Assembly: GCA_944989445.1 (NCBI GenBank)
Contig: CALYLW010000428.1
Span: 285,001-349,000, forward strand
Source: Ampullaceana balthica
Lineage: Eukaryota > Mollusca > Gastropoda > Lymnaeidae
Length of the DNA: 64,000 nt
Direction of reading: 5' to 3'
The position numbers and the translations under genes are program-made. Positions within the stretch are counted from its first letter, which is position 1. Every line of letters starts with the position of its first letter. A model generated the notes under the pieces. That model saw nothing but the letters and a program-made list of their open reading frames with translations, was not told the origin of the DNA and made no database searches. Shown here piece after piece: positions 35,546 to 46,676 of this stretch.

Positions 35546-36774
35546 AACGTTCGAAAAGAGTTATTTTGGGTGCGCTGGTTTCTAAAATTAGTAGCGGGAC
35601 GCACGAACGGGACACACATTGCAAATTATGTATATATTTATTATTTAGATAATATAATATTAAATTGGTAATTAATATAGCGCAGTATCGCAGCAAGCAA
35701 CTGGGCTCACAGCGCTTTACATAAAAAATAGTAAAACGCGTCATTATCAATTCATTCAATGTAAAACAATCATATATCCTAAATAATAAATACAACATGT
35801 AATGACATGACGGTGCAAATGAGCTAGTTTATCATTTAAAGAAATGTTTGATTGTTGTTTAATTTTGCAAGTAAAATTTGAAGAGATGTGTTTTTAGTGC
35901 AGTCTTCAGGGCTGGAATACTGCGAATGTGTAATGGGGGCTGAAAAAGAGAAAGACCTGTCTCCAAATAGTTTGCCTTAGGAACAGAGATATTACGTGTG
36001 TCTGCATTATAAAATGGGACTATATCTATAGTACTGACGCTGTAACAGTACTAGTACAGTGGTGTATTTCTCAACTTCTGTTTGAAAAAGTAAACCATTC
36101 ATGACTTTGATTTTTATTCTAATTATTAAAACTTTGATCAAATCATTAATAGGGTTACTCACTGAGAACATGCCAACACATTATGTCATAGTAATTACGT
36201 CCAGATAGCCTATACTGCTTGAGAACCACCGGTCTGGGAGACACGACCCTATCTGCATTGTCCTCAATGGGATTATCCACAGATGCGGACATCGATTCAA
36301 ATCCCCTGCACCACCACCCCCCCCCCACTCTGACTCCATTACCTCAAAATTAGTCACTCACGGAATGTCGATGTTAACCTCATGGTAAAATAGTTATTAA
36401 TAGACCTCACAGCAATGCTGACCGCATGTGTTAATAAACTTTCAGCTGCCGTGTTATTTTGAGCATCTTGATAAGGAAGAGCCTTAAAAACAAAGTATGC
36501 GTGATATTATTTCTATACAACAGTGGCGAAGGAAAGGGGGTGGATGAGTTTTGCACCCCCACCACGTTTTTTTCCCCTTAAATCACTACATGCAATTATT
36601 GTTATAAAGTAAAGGGAACAGAAGTGGGCACTGTTTTGTCTATGGTGGCACTTTTTTTAGGGGCGGTATTTTCTGCCGCATGGATTTGTAGGGGGTTGGG
36701 GGAGTGGATAATAAAGGTGCCAAATAGCTTGGTACGGGTTGTACTCACCACCACTACTTTACAGTAGGGCTGTT
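35546..36774. other. Unassigned repeat-like DNA
   Basis: Includes the phrase agcgctttacat near 35720, a decayed tgagaaccaccggtctggg MITE end near 36218 and a cagtggcgaagg MITE-like start near 36531. No gene. Confidence 0.4.
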
Positions 36775-37567
36775 AACGATTACTTTAAATTTAATCGTTA
36801 ACTTTAGAAAAAATTAACGATTAATTAATCGATAATTTCGATTAAACCCAAAAATTATAATTTATTATGTCATAAGTAACACTTGTTAAACGTTCTTGTT
36901 GAAAATGTAAATAGCACTGGAATGTCTCCTTTATGTGACATCTTTCAACCAACTACGCAAAAAGACAAGTGTGTTGACATTATTTGGTCCAAGTGATGAG
37001 CGGGTCTAATTGACAATATAACCAGCCGAGCTGAACAATCATTCACTTGGTACTGAGGTAACTGGTATGCACAAAACGGTCTTGGCAAGGAATGACATTA
37101 TCGGATATAGGTGTTCATTAAGTTGCCACCATTTTAGAGGGTTAATGGATTCAGGAACTTTCATCTCCATTTTGTAACGCAGTAATTCATCAGAAGAGCT
37201 GTCGTCATTTTCTGTCGGTGAGTTATACTCCATTACTGCTATTAGCTTTAATACACTTTTTATTTGGTTTGACAATAAGCGAAGTGTTAGAACCATGGCA
37301 GGCAAACGATTTCTGACAATGGATACAATAAACTTTGTCAACATTTTTAACATTCCCGCCAGTCAAAAGTTTAAAACTAAAATATTCGTGTAATCGTAAG
37401 GAAATTTGTTATTATTTTCGGCCGCTACTTATTTATTTATTTTTTGTTGAAATTTTTGACTTCCAATAATTTGTAAGTGATGGGTCGATTAATCGTTAAA
37501 ACTAATTTAATCGTTAAAATTTTTTAACGATTAATCGAGAAATTAATCGTTAATTTCCGCGTCCCTA
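36775..37567 (-). mobile_element. hAT element family D, BED-plus-C-terminus deletion copy 1
   Basis: 793 bp, TAGGGCTG/CCCTA ends, perfect duplications ctttacag (36767-36774 and 37568-37575). It carries a BED-finger piece (about 37370-37270, minus strand) joined to a transposase C-terminal piece (37265-37040). The central catalytic region is missing. Confidence 0.92.
37039..37353 (-). pseudogene. hAT transposase C-terminal dimerisation fragment
   Basis: Reads a run of acidic residues, then ELLRYKMEM, PLKWW, LAKTVLCIP and TSVPSE. This is the signature of the hAT C-terminal dimerisation region (ExxxY, WW, CIPATSVPSER). The N-terminal part of this ORF is a frame-shifted read of the BED finger; the BED frame itself shows YCIHCQKSF. 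The two pieces meet at the deletion junction near 37265. Confidence 0.75.
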
Positions 37568-37705
37568 CTTTACAGTAATAGTCATGTGTGTACTAGCTTA
37601 GCTGTGAGTGTTAGAAAAAAACCTTAAAATTACGCGCCATAAACAATTTAATACCATTGACGTGAGGGTTAAGGAGAAAAAATTCAAAGCTGACAAGAAC
37701 AACAT

Positions 37706-37925
37706 CATTGGTTAAATCATTGGTTAAATCATTGGTTAAATCATTGGTTAAATCATTGGTTAAATCATTGGTTAAATCATTGGTTAAATCATTGGTTAAA
37801 TCATTGGTTAAATCATTGATTAAATCATTGGTTAAATCATTGGTTAAATCATTGGTTAAATCATTGGTTAAATCATTGGTTAAATCATTGGTTAAATCAT
37901 TGGTTAAATCATTAGTTAAATCATT
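37706..37925. repeat. 12-bp tandem repeat (aaatcattggtt), about 18 copies
   Basis: Nearly identical dodecamers inside the LINE ORF, in-frame on the + strand (VKSL) and also open on the minus strand (DLTN). Only two units have a base change. Confidence 0.97.
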
Positions 37926-38231
37926 GAATCTTGAAACAGAGGATAGAAGAACCAAGAGTGAAGTAGTAAAAATACACAAGGCAATTAATTCTAATACTAA
38001 TTTAGAAATACAACACAACGATAACTTATTACAACCCTCGGATAGACATAAGGATGAAAACACCTTTCTTATTCCGTGTCCAAGAACAAACACATACAAA
38101 TTCTCGTTCTTCCCGTCCGGAATTCGGGCGTGGAATGGGTTGCCTGAAGAAACCAGGAAAGCCAACACTTTATCAACATTTAAAACTCTAATAAGAATGC
38201 AGGACTAAACACAAACCATAGATAAGCGTAG

Positions 38232-38263
38232 GACGCAATAATCTTCTGTATAGAAGGAGCGTC
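38232..38263 (+). other. LINE 3' stem-loop
   Basis: GACGC-aataat-CTTCT-gtat-AGAAG-ga-GCGTC forms a two-part stem. It is identical at 31924-31960 (reverse) and near 54855-54884. It is a likely recognition element for the LINE reverse transcriptase (family inference). Confidence 0.6.
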
Positions 38264-38681
38264 TGAAACATAAAAGATAATATAAGAGAATATGTAGCAA
38301 ATCAGCGATGCTGAACAGTCTATTCGCCGGCAGAACTGGTTTTCGGCCGAGACTCGCTCCATCCGGCCACCACTCTTTGACGGCTCAACAACGTCCATGA
38401 CTTGACATTTTTTATAATGACTATGACGTGGCCAAGTTGTGTTTGCAAGTGTTTATGACCAGGCAGATTCAATGTTACTCACCTCGTAGACAACAAGTGA
38501 ATGTTTTGTTCTCTTCACCGCACCACCGGTGGCGCCCTTAAATTTGACTCCTAATTTTTAAAATAGTTTTTTTTTAAATCATAAAACAGTGTGAATAAAT
38601 TCAACTAACGTTAATGACATTAGGTGGACAGTAAATAAGTTGTGCATATTTGGGTGAGAAAAGGGGTGGGTGGGTTTATAG

Positions 38682-39512
38682 TAGGGGTCTACCGATATGC
38701 CTTTTTGCCGATATTGCCGATACCGATATTACCGATATTTTTTTTGCCGATATGAGTGCCGATATGAGTATTTGTTAGGACAAAAATCAGCGGTCATATT
38801 TGATGACGTCATTCTTAAATTTATCACTCGTAATTATTTATCTTTTATATTAGGGGACTACCGACATGCATTTTTGCCGATATTACCGATATTTTTTGCC
38901 GATATGAGTGCCGATATGAGTATTTGTTAGGACAAAAATAACAGCGGTCATATTTGATGACGTCATTCTTAAATTTATCACTCGTAATTATTACAATAGT
39001 AATAGAGTGAAAATGAGGCTGAAGGTTGAATGGTTGCCAATGACAACAAGTCTTCACACGGTACATTTTGTTATTCCATACGAAACGAAATGTTTTAGAC
39101 ATCTGCGATTCTGCGTGCATCTTTGCTATTAGAGCAATTACGTGAACATAATGTTTACATGTTATACATTTATTAGAGCAATTACGGTATACTTGGCATC
39201 GGCACTATTTACACAGTATTTCTGAGTATACGAAAATCGGCCGATACCTAAACAATATCAAAGCACATGACACACTGTATCGTGGCTGCACATATTAATA
39301 CTAGGACTCTTTTGACTATTTCAATACCGGTATCGGGGTCGATATATTAATTTGTCGAGATATTGTAAATCTAAATAATAGTTTTTTTGTTTCCGTTTTT
39401 TTTTGGGGTCAAAATGTCACTTATTATGAAATATCGGTGACGTCAATATCGGGACCTTTACATGCTACCGCTACAGATATTGCCGATATCCAGATATATC
39501 GGTAGACCCCTA
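38682..39512. mobile_element. hAT-like element with TAGGGGTCTACCGATAT ends
   Basis: 831 bp, closing ATATCGGTAGACCCCTA, perfect duplications gtttatag (38674-38681 and 39513-39520). The left about 150 bp is duplicated in tandem (38682-38850 and about 38852-39000). Many ccgatat units. No transposase ORF. Confidence 0.92.
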
Positions 39513-39981
39513 GTTTATAGGTTATTTTTTTTTATTGATGGTGGATTAGATTAGCAGTATGATTATTTTTTTTCGTCTGATAAATTTTTATGCCAGCTTT
39601 CGACTGAGCCGACAATGGCGGAAGTAAAGTGACGTTTGAAGCTACAGTCAAACATTACGTGGCTGGAAGTTGTATCAAACTGAATTCGCGTTATTGCTGA
39701 TCCGTGGCAGTCAGCTGCACAGCACGCCCTTTATTATGCCTTACGCACTGATCCAAAAACAAAAGAACTATAACTCTGTCACACGCGACCTATTCATTTG
39801 TCTCCCTCTAAATCAGCCCCGATTTAAGAGCGTCACGGGCAAGTCCATTGAATGAGGCCCCAGTTGACATCATTACAGATGAGTGCTTACCAAATCTTAG
39901 TTTGTCCCGTCAGGTCTCTAAACTATATTTTAAAATCTGGAAAACAGAAGCACACCATACGATAAACATAAACGTTGTAAT
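39513..39981. other. No gene recognised
   Basis: Short unassigned spacer between two hAT elements. Confidence 0.4.
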
Positions 39982-40456
39982 TAGGGCTGCGGAGATTAAC
40001 GATTAATTTCTCGATTAATCGTTATAAATTTTTATCGATTTAAAATTTTTTAATCGATAAAAATTCGATTTAAATTAAAGAAAATATTTATAATATTTTT
40101 TAAAGATTTTATTATTAAATAATTAATTATTAATAATTAATAGAAATTTATATATTTTTTTACGTACAAACTTCTCCCGCGTAATATTATAATTTATTTT
40201 ATTAATGTATGTGGACCGACAGACGTCAATTAAAATAATGGCTGACAGCATATTTAAACAAATAACTGGAAAGTTGAGCAAAAATTTTGTTTTTAATGTA
40301 ACTGCGGATGGCAACGTTTTTCTTACTTCCCTTGAAATGTTCAGTTTAATGACGTCATAAATTTATATTTTTAGCTTTAATCGAAATTATCGATTAATTA
40401 ATCGTTAATTTTTCAAAAGTTAACGATTAAATTTAAATTAATCGATAACAGCCCTA
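39982..40456 (+). mobile_element. hAT element family D, short BED-remnant copy
   Basis: 475 bp, TAGGGCTG/CAGCCCTA, perfect duplications gttgtaat on both sides. It retains the start of the BED-bearing ORF on the + strand (about 40239, ATGGCTGACAGC) but is truncated before the finger. Sister of 9820-10454. Confidence 0.92.
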
Positions 40457-40499
40457 GTTGTAATACAACACGAGTATTAGGCCACGGATGTTTAGCATA

Positions 40500-40640
40500 G
40501 ACCAGGGGTCGGGAAAAATTTTGTCTGAGAGAGCCATAAACACCACATATTTTGAAAAGTAATTCTGTGAGAGCCTTACATTATATTATATTTTAAACTA
40601 AAAATTCAAGTAAATGTGTGGAATTTTGTGTAATTTCTAA
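40500..40640. mobile_element. hAT MITE fragment
   Basis: Starts 'accaggggtcgggaaaaatt', then gagagagccataaa, a phrase typical of one end of a widespread hAT MITE. The right end was not found. Confidence 0.35.
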
Positions 40641-40861
40641 AACCAAAAGTACAAAAATTATGTCTCTGAATTATTTTAAATAACATTGTCATGCTGTGTT
40701 CTTTATGCCGATCGAAGGAGTCTGAATAAACGTTTGTGTGTTGCTGTTTTTTAAATTATTGGAAAATGTGTCTGAGATCAAGATGTAGCAATCAATAAAG
40801 CCATATCTGGCATAGACCATGATTATTAGTTCGTGTTTGATTAGAGTTAGAACCATGATTA

Positions 40862-41117
40862 GGGGCCTTCCATAAAGTACGTCACGCTCCAGAGGGGGTA
40901 GGGGGTGTAAGAAAGTGTGACAGTTTGTGACAGGGGGGAGGGGGGTCCGGCCATGTGTGCCGTCACGCTGTTTTATATTAAATTTTATTTATTTTGTTAA
41001 TAAAAACCAAACATTTTGTTAGAAAGTAAGACGTACTTTAGTTTCCAAAATTTGTGACAGGGGGATGGGGAGTTAAAAATGGTGAAAAATAGCGTGACGT
41101 ACTTTATGGACGGCCCC
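40862..41117. mobile_element. Harbinger-like MITE, 256 bp
   Basis: Ends GGGGCCTTCCATAAAGTACG and CGTACTTTATGGACGGCCCC, the family of 31988-33855. Left flank TTA, right flank TTT (duplication with one change). Confidence 0.85.
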
Positions 41118-41217
41118 TTTTCCACGTTGATAAAGACACTGATATTCGGATTGTGATTGACAGATTTGATGATTGTTTTTAAGGGGGTACGAGACTTGAC
41201 CAATGTCGCTTTGTGTA

Positions 41218-41345
41218 GTATAATGTAAACTTTGTAACATCCAGACATTTGCAATATGTAAACTTTGTAACATCCAGACATTTGCAATATGTAAACTTTG
41301 TAACACCCAGACATTTGCGATCTGTAAATTCTGTAACACCCTTGA
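41218..41345. repeat. 33-bp minisatellite, about 4 copies
   Basis: Unit gtaaactttgtaacatcca-gacatttgcaata, decaying toward 41345. Confidence 0.85.
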
Positions 41346-41560
41346 AATTTGCATTCTGTAAGTTTTGTAAAAATCCAAAATTTTCCTCTTCACTCTAGAT
41401 GGAAAATCAGCCCAACTGAAAAAGGCTTTATAGCGGACCTACAGACAGGACTCAACAGTCATCACAAAGACACTAGCCCCATGTGGCTGGCATCACATGC
41501 CGATTCCTGGTACCAATCTCCACTGACCAGTCGTCGCCGGCCGGTGCCTGGTCATCCGAG

Positions 41561-41953
41561 ATGAACTCCAAGGTCGTCTGCGCCATAACCAACTTTTTTA
41601 ATGGAATCCATTTACCGGAAATGTTTTCCCCCAACAACAACAACAGCAGCAAGACTAACAGGAATTTTCAGAAAAGGAATGTGGATAAATTCTACAAGAA
41701 CAAACGGAACAGTCATTCGTTCCCTTTCCTCGCCCCTTGCATCAGCTCCCGCAGCATGCCAAAAGACGAGGATGCTGACGAGGCGGATGGGGTGAATGTC
41801 GTGAGTGCTCCGCCCCAGAAGAAACCCGGTAGGCGCCACTTGCCTCTGCCGACGGGCCCCCACACGGTGGGATGCGTGGATTTAATGTGCGACGTCGCTG
41901 ACCATGGGACGTTCTTTAGGCTTTACTACCCAACGAAGTCGACAGATATTAAG
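41561..41953 (+). CDS. Platelet-activating-factor acetylhydrolase, first coding exon only
   Basis: 131 codons from ATG 41561 to a donor aag|gtacat at 41953, phase 0. Residues 100-131 read TGPHTVGCVDLM, then GTFFRLYYP, the conserved start of the PAF-AH/group VII phospholipase A2 domain (PLA2G7 and PAFAH2). The enzyme removes the sn-2 acetyl or short oxidised acyl chain from phospholipids. The preceding about 95 residues are Asn/Lys-rich and variable. The GHSFGG nucleophile exon and the rest of the triad were not found on the + strand to 64000, so they lie beyond the window or the gene is truncated. No upstream in-frame ATG exists; an upstream exon is possible. Confidence 0.7.
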
Positions 41954-42165
41954 GTACATGTAATTTTTTTTTGAATACTTATAGTAGTATACTACTTGTA
42001 TGTGTCTGAACATCAATGTTTTAAAATTTAATGTAAACGTTTTTTTTGTTTTTTATATTTTAGAACGTCATTGATAATTAGTGCTCTTGATTTTATTGGG
42101 GGGGGGGTTCCCTCCGAAAGTTTTAAAAAAAAACTAAGTCCCACCAAAAATAAAATAAAAATAAT

Positions 42166-42585
42166 TAGGGCTGCGGAAATTAATCGATTTATCGTTAAAA
42201 AATTTATTCAATTAAAATTAATTTGATAAATTAAAATTTAAGACAGTATTTCTAATGTTTTTTTTTCAATTTATTAATATATTTTTTTTTACTTACATAC
42301 ATTTCCCTCGTATTATTATTATTTATTTAGACGTACATACGTAAACAAAAATATTTTCTTCCTTGTTTCTTGCATAGCAGAACGAATTTGCTGTGTTACG
42401 TCACAAAATTTGGGAGCCAAGGAATTACCGCGATTTAACCGATTTCGCGAAAATAAAAAATCGCAACTTAACGGGATCTATACATGCGTTATAAAATTAT
42501 AATTAATCGAAATTAATCGATTAACTTTTTCCCGATTAATCGAACAATTTTTTTTTAAAATTAAAAAAAATCAGTACCAGTCCTA
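42166..42585. mobile_element. hAT element family D, decayed 420-bp copy
   Basis: TAGGGCTG start, CAGTCCTA end, perfect duplications aaaataat. Interior diverged; no ORF. Confidence 0.88.
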
Positions 42586-42877
42586 AAAATAATATGCATG
42601 CATCAGATTTAGCGATTCTTACTCTTGTACATCTTATCCCTTAACCCTTGGGAGGGGGGGTCGTTGGAGCACTATTGCAGACTGTCCACTACTTAACGCC
42701 GTTTGTTATGCGCTGCCCTTTTGGGAATTGATGAATTACAGGCTGGTCCATTCCTTGATGTCATCCTCCCATCTCTTCGTTTGCCTGCCTGTTTTTCTTC
42801 ATCCCTGGACTGTGCCTTGCATTATGGTCTTAACGAGACCTCCAGACCTTGCAACGTGTCCTTACCATCTTAGCTTC
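42586..42877. other. No gene recognised
   Basis: Includes a phrase like LINE coding DNA (ttccttgatgtcatcctccc) that cannot be assigned with confidence. Confidence 0.35.
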
Positions 42878-43945
42878 TTTTTTAAAACCCCTTATATTAA
42901 CTTCACCGTCTTGTCTCTCTTTCTGTCGTGGAGCTGCGGAAAAACAAAAGTCAATTAAACAACCCGTAAAAACAAAGTTTTTAACTATAAATCCCTTATA
43001 TATGAGACATAACTAAAATAAAAGTATTGATTATGTTCAATATAATATGCACCGCGACAAACATTTACAGCCTGAAAGTGAGTTAACTCACTTTGCTGTA
43101 AAACACGGGGATGTGGTCAACGATGGCAGGAGTGAACTCCAAAGACACGTGGGGGTCAAATATTGCAGACGGATACATAGAGATGAACTAAAAATGCATT
43201 AATTTAAATACGTTACATTCGATCGATCTGAAATTTTGATACAATGCATTGTTAAGTGACATAAGTCTTTGCATAATTTCAGCTCGATAGTATCGCGGGA
43301 AGTGGGTCATTTTGTACTTTTGTTTTTCCGGCCGCCCGATCACGACAGACTGACAACACGATGAAGTTAATAGAAGGGATTTAAAAATGACCCACTTTCC
43401 GTGATCCTATCAAGCTGTAATTTTGCACATAGACTATCTGTGTCATCTACGTTTTATTTTTAACATAGTCAATACTTTTAGTTAGGTCTCACGTATAAGG
43501 GATTTATAGTCAAAAACTTTGTTTTAACGGGTTTGTTTTTAAATCCCAAATATTGACTTTACCGTCTTGTCTCTCTTTATGTCTGTCTCTATCTGTCGTG
43601 GTCCCGCGGAAGATAACAAAAGTAAAAAATGACCCATTTTCCTTGATCCGATCGAGCTGAAATTTTGCACATAGACTTGTGACACCTAACAATGCATTGT
43701 ATCAAAATTTCAGATCGATCGAATGTACCGTAATTAAATTAATTAATTTTTAGTTTATCTCTATGTAGCATGTGTAGCCGTCTGCTATAGTTGACCTCCA
43801 CGGGTCACTGGAGGTTCACTCCAGCCCTCGATGTCACAGGGGTCTGTCGCGCGGTGCGTATTATATTGAACATAATCAATACTTTTAGTTATGTGTCATA
43901 AATAAGGGATTTATAGTCAAAAACTTTGTTTTTACGGGTCTTTTA
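42878..43945. repeat. Cluster of family A copies in both orientations
   Basis: A short forward start (42878-42955), a reverse copy (42960-43385), a deleted forward copy (43386-43530) and a fuller forward copy (43540-43945). Ends again read acccgtaaaaacaaagttttt and aaatcccttatattaactt. Includes 'gatctgaaattttgatacaa' and aatataatatgcaccgcgac boxes. Confidence 0.75.
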
Positions 43946-44109
43946 ATTCGCCATAATATTAGTGAAGAGCTCTATTGACCACGTCTTTCGAAGCTCATTG
44001 CAGAATGTCTTCGGCGCTAAGTTAAAATTTACCTATCAGTAGTCTTCAGTCTTCATAAACATCGATTAGAAGTTCATCTTTCCTAAAAATTGTTCAACCG
44101 ATGTTTGTG

Positions 44110-44335
44110 TCAAATGATAGAAGAGTAAAGAAGGTACACCACCAAAACCCCAGAGGAAAACGGCTCAAGGGAAGACCTAGGCTTAGATGGATGGATGATG
44201 TAGAGAAAGATCTGAAACAACTGTCATCCATTATTGGAGAAGAAAGGCGTTGATAAGGACTCAGTGGAAGGAGGTCGTGAGGCAGGCCCAAGCCCTACAT
44301 GGGCTGTAGCCCCACAGGGATTGATGATGTTTGTG
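44110..44335 (+). pseudogene. LINE ORF2 C-terminal remnant
   Basis: Reads GKRLKGRPRLRWMDDVEKDL, then, after a shift near 44250, WKEVVRQAQALHGL and stop. This is the typical C-terminal region of LINE ORF2. Frame breaks make it a relic. No link to the other LINE copies is proven. Confidence 0.65.
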
Positions 44336-44382
44336 CCCCCACCCCACCCCTTTTTGTTCCATCCCAAAAATTATAATTTCAT

Positions 44383-45163
44383 AAATGAAACATGTATGTG
44401 AGACTTAAGCAGCACATATTCCTAAATGAAACATGTATGTGAGACTTAAGCAGCACATATTCCTAAATGAAACATGTATGTGAGACTTAAGCAGCACATA
44501 TTCCTAAATGAAACATGTATGTGAGACTTAAGCAGCACATATTCCTAAATGAAACATGTATGTGAGACTTAAGCAGCACATATTCCTAAATGAAACATGT
44601 ATGTGAGACTTAAGCAGCACATATTCCTAAATGAAACATGTATGTGAGACTTAAGCAGCACATATTCCTAAATGAAACATGTATGTGAGACTTAAGCAGC
44701 ACATATTCCTAAATGAAACATGTATGTGAGACTTAAGCAGCACATATTCCTAAATGAAACATGTATGTGAGACTTAAGCAGCACATATTCCTAAATGAAA
44801 CATGTATGTGAGACTTAAGCAGCACATATTCCTAAATGAAACATGTATGTGAGACTTAAGCAGCACATATTCCTAAATGAAACATGTATGTGAGACTTAA
44901 GCAGCACATATTCCTAAATGAAACATGTATGTGAGACTTAAGCAGCACATATTCCTAAATGAAACATGTATGTGAGACTTAAGCAGCACATATTCCTAAA
45001 TGAAACATGTATGTGAGACTTAAGCAGCACATATTCCTAAATAAAACATGTATGTGAGACTTAAGCAGCACATATTCCTAAATGAAACATGTATGTGAGA
45101 CTTAAGCAGCACATATTCCTAAATGAAACATGTATGTGACTTATTTAAGCAGCACATATTCCT
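44383..45163. repeat. 41-bp tandem satellite, about 19 near-identical copies
   Basis: Unit aaatgaaacatgtatgtgag + acttaagcagcacatattcct. Only one internal copy differs (aaataaaac) and the last is deleted or altered near 45140. Homogeneity implies recent expansion. Confidence 0.98.
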
Positions 45164-45619
45164 GAGTTAAGGAAACGTCTATAATTTCAACAACGTTGTT
45201 TACACGACGAATATCCAGCCAGCCAGCCGTGACCTGGGCTTCGGAAAGGCTGCAGTTAAAAGTTACATTAAAAAAAAAGTTCGTTCTGGTTGACTGAACT
45301 CAAAACTGGAAAAACGCTTCAATCTTGTTCTTGTCGCTGCCTGGCCCCCACCATCCGCACCCAAGTCTAAGGCTACGTTTATAGAGGCGGCGGGTTTCGG
45401 GAAATCCCACGCGCAAGTCGACCCGCGCGAGGAATGTTTCTATTTTTGCTTTGCATGTGTTCATAGAGGACGCGGGTGTCTCGAGGCGACAAATTAATGG
45501 ACCGCCGCGGGTAATTACCAGAACTAGTTGCTAGTTCTTGTTCCGCGTTGCCGCGTGGGACTGTGAATTCAAACAGATGGGCTTTGAATGTTTCTTCAGA
45601 CTGTTAAATGTTCAATAAT

Positions 45620-46676
45620 TCACCAACCACGACTTCGATTATGTCCATTCACAATATTAATTCCAGCATCTTGAATAAGTCGTTTAGCTTTTGAGATATC
45701 ATTTTTGATTCCAGATAATTCAATAGAATTTCTGCTTAATACACAACCAATTGTTGTTCCTACTTCAGATGATTTCACACGAATGGTTTCAGACTCACTA
45801 GTACCATCTTTGTCTTTGCTATTATGGTCTTCATTCCTTTTATCATATATGTGATTGTCAATAGTGGCTACAGTGTCAATAGTTTCTATTTGTGCTCGAT
45901 TCAACTTTATTATTTTTCTATCATTCATGTCTTGGTTTTCATTCTTTCTCCATGGCTGATCAAAATTTCTTATTCTGGAATCAAAACTATATCTGCCTCT
46001 CCATGATCTTCTGCTTTGATTATAATATATGGAATTGTGATTATATCTGTCTCTCCATGATTGTCTACTTTCATCATAATCTCTATGTCTGGAATTATGA
46101 TTATATTTTTCTCTCCATGCTTGTCTACCTTTGTTTTCAAAGTGATATTGTCTTGATCTTTCTTCTGTTTTCTTTCTTATAGGGCTGCCATTAGGTGACA
46201 CCCTATTTGGTTGTCCTTTATTGTGGTAACACTGCTTTACCATATGTCCTGGCTTGTTACAGTACCAGCATGGGCGTAGGGAAGGGGGGGCAAGGGGGGT
46301 ATTTCCCCCCCCCCTACATTTGAGAAAAAAATATTTAATTTATTAAATGCATTAATAAATGTTGTATTTTAACTATTACAGCACTAATTTGTAAGTCTTA
46401 TTAATTTCTAAGGCTTTTTTCAACCCTTATTTTATACTGAACTTGAATTTAATTGAAAATTGTACCTGTATGGCATTGCCAGTTAAAATAAAAATAAAAA
46501 GTGGGATTTTTTTGCCCCGGAAAAATTCCTAGCGATGCCCATGAGTACCAGCAAATAGTTTCTCTGTTGCCTTGGTTTGGCAAACTCTGGTTTCTCATAC
46601 CTTGCATTTTTTCTTGACTTTTAATTTGTATTGCTGCAAAAATATCTTGTCTTTTGTCCATTTCCAAAAATTGCAA
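45620..46676 (-). pseudogene. Gag-like ORF with CCHC zinc knuckle, split by a MITE
   Basis: Two minus-strand reading frames, about 46676-46552 and 46260-45620, are separated only by the MITE plus one target duplication. Across the break lies a C-x2-C-x4-H-x4-C knuckle: its first Cys and the aromatic pair precede the insert and the rest follows it. After the knuckle come three imperfect copies of a 20-residue Arg/Tyr-rich unit (SWRxRYNHNS) and an acidic, hydrophilic tail ending at 45620. The family is unrecognised: it could be a retrotransposon Gag relic or a captured host RNA-binding gene piece. Confidence 0.55.
46269..46543. mobile_element. hAT-like MITE with CATGGGCGTAG ends, nested
   Basis: 275 bp, CATGGGCGTAGG start and GATGCCCATG end, perfect duplications agtaccag (46261-46268 and 46544-46551). 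Confidence 0.9.

Larger units (their letters stand above)
37660..38290 (+). pseudogene. LINE ORF2 3' portion, copy 2, with 12-bp expansion
   Basis: Same LINE as 31906-34370. The frame is open from 37708 to the TAA at 38206-38208, with NLETEDRR, FFPSGIRAWNGLPEE and FKTLI. At 37706-37925 a 12-bp unit coding VKSL is repeated about 18 times where copy 1 has it once. The 3' tail carries the stem-loop at 38232-38263. Confidence 0.8.

Noticed and set aside
41483..41560. Earlier start for the PAF-AH exon
   Set aside because: The extension begins at GTG and its peptide has no signal-peptide or family character; the first in-frame ATG is 41561.
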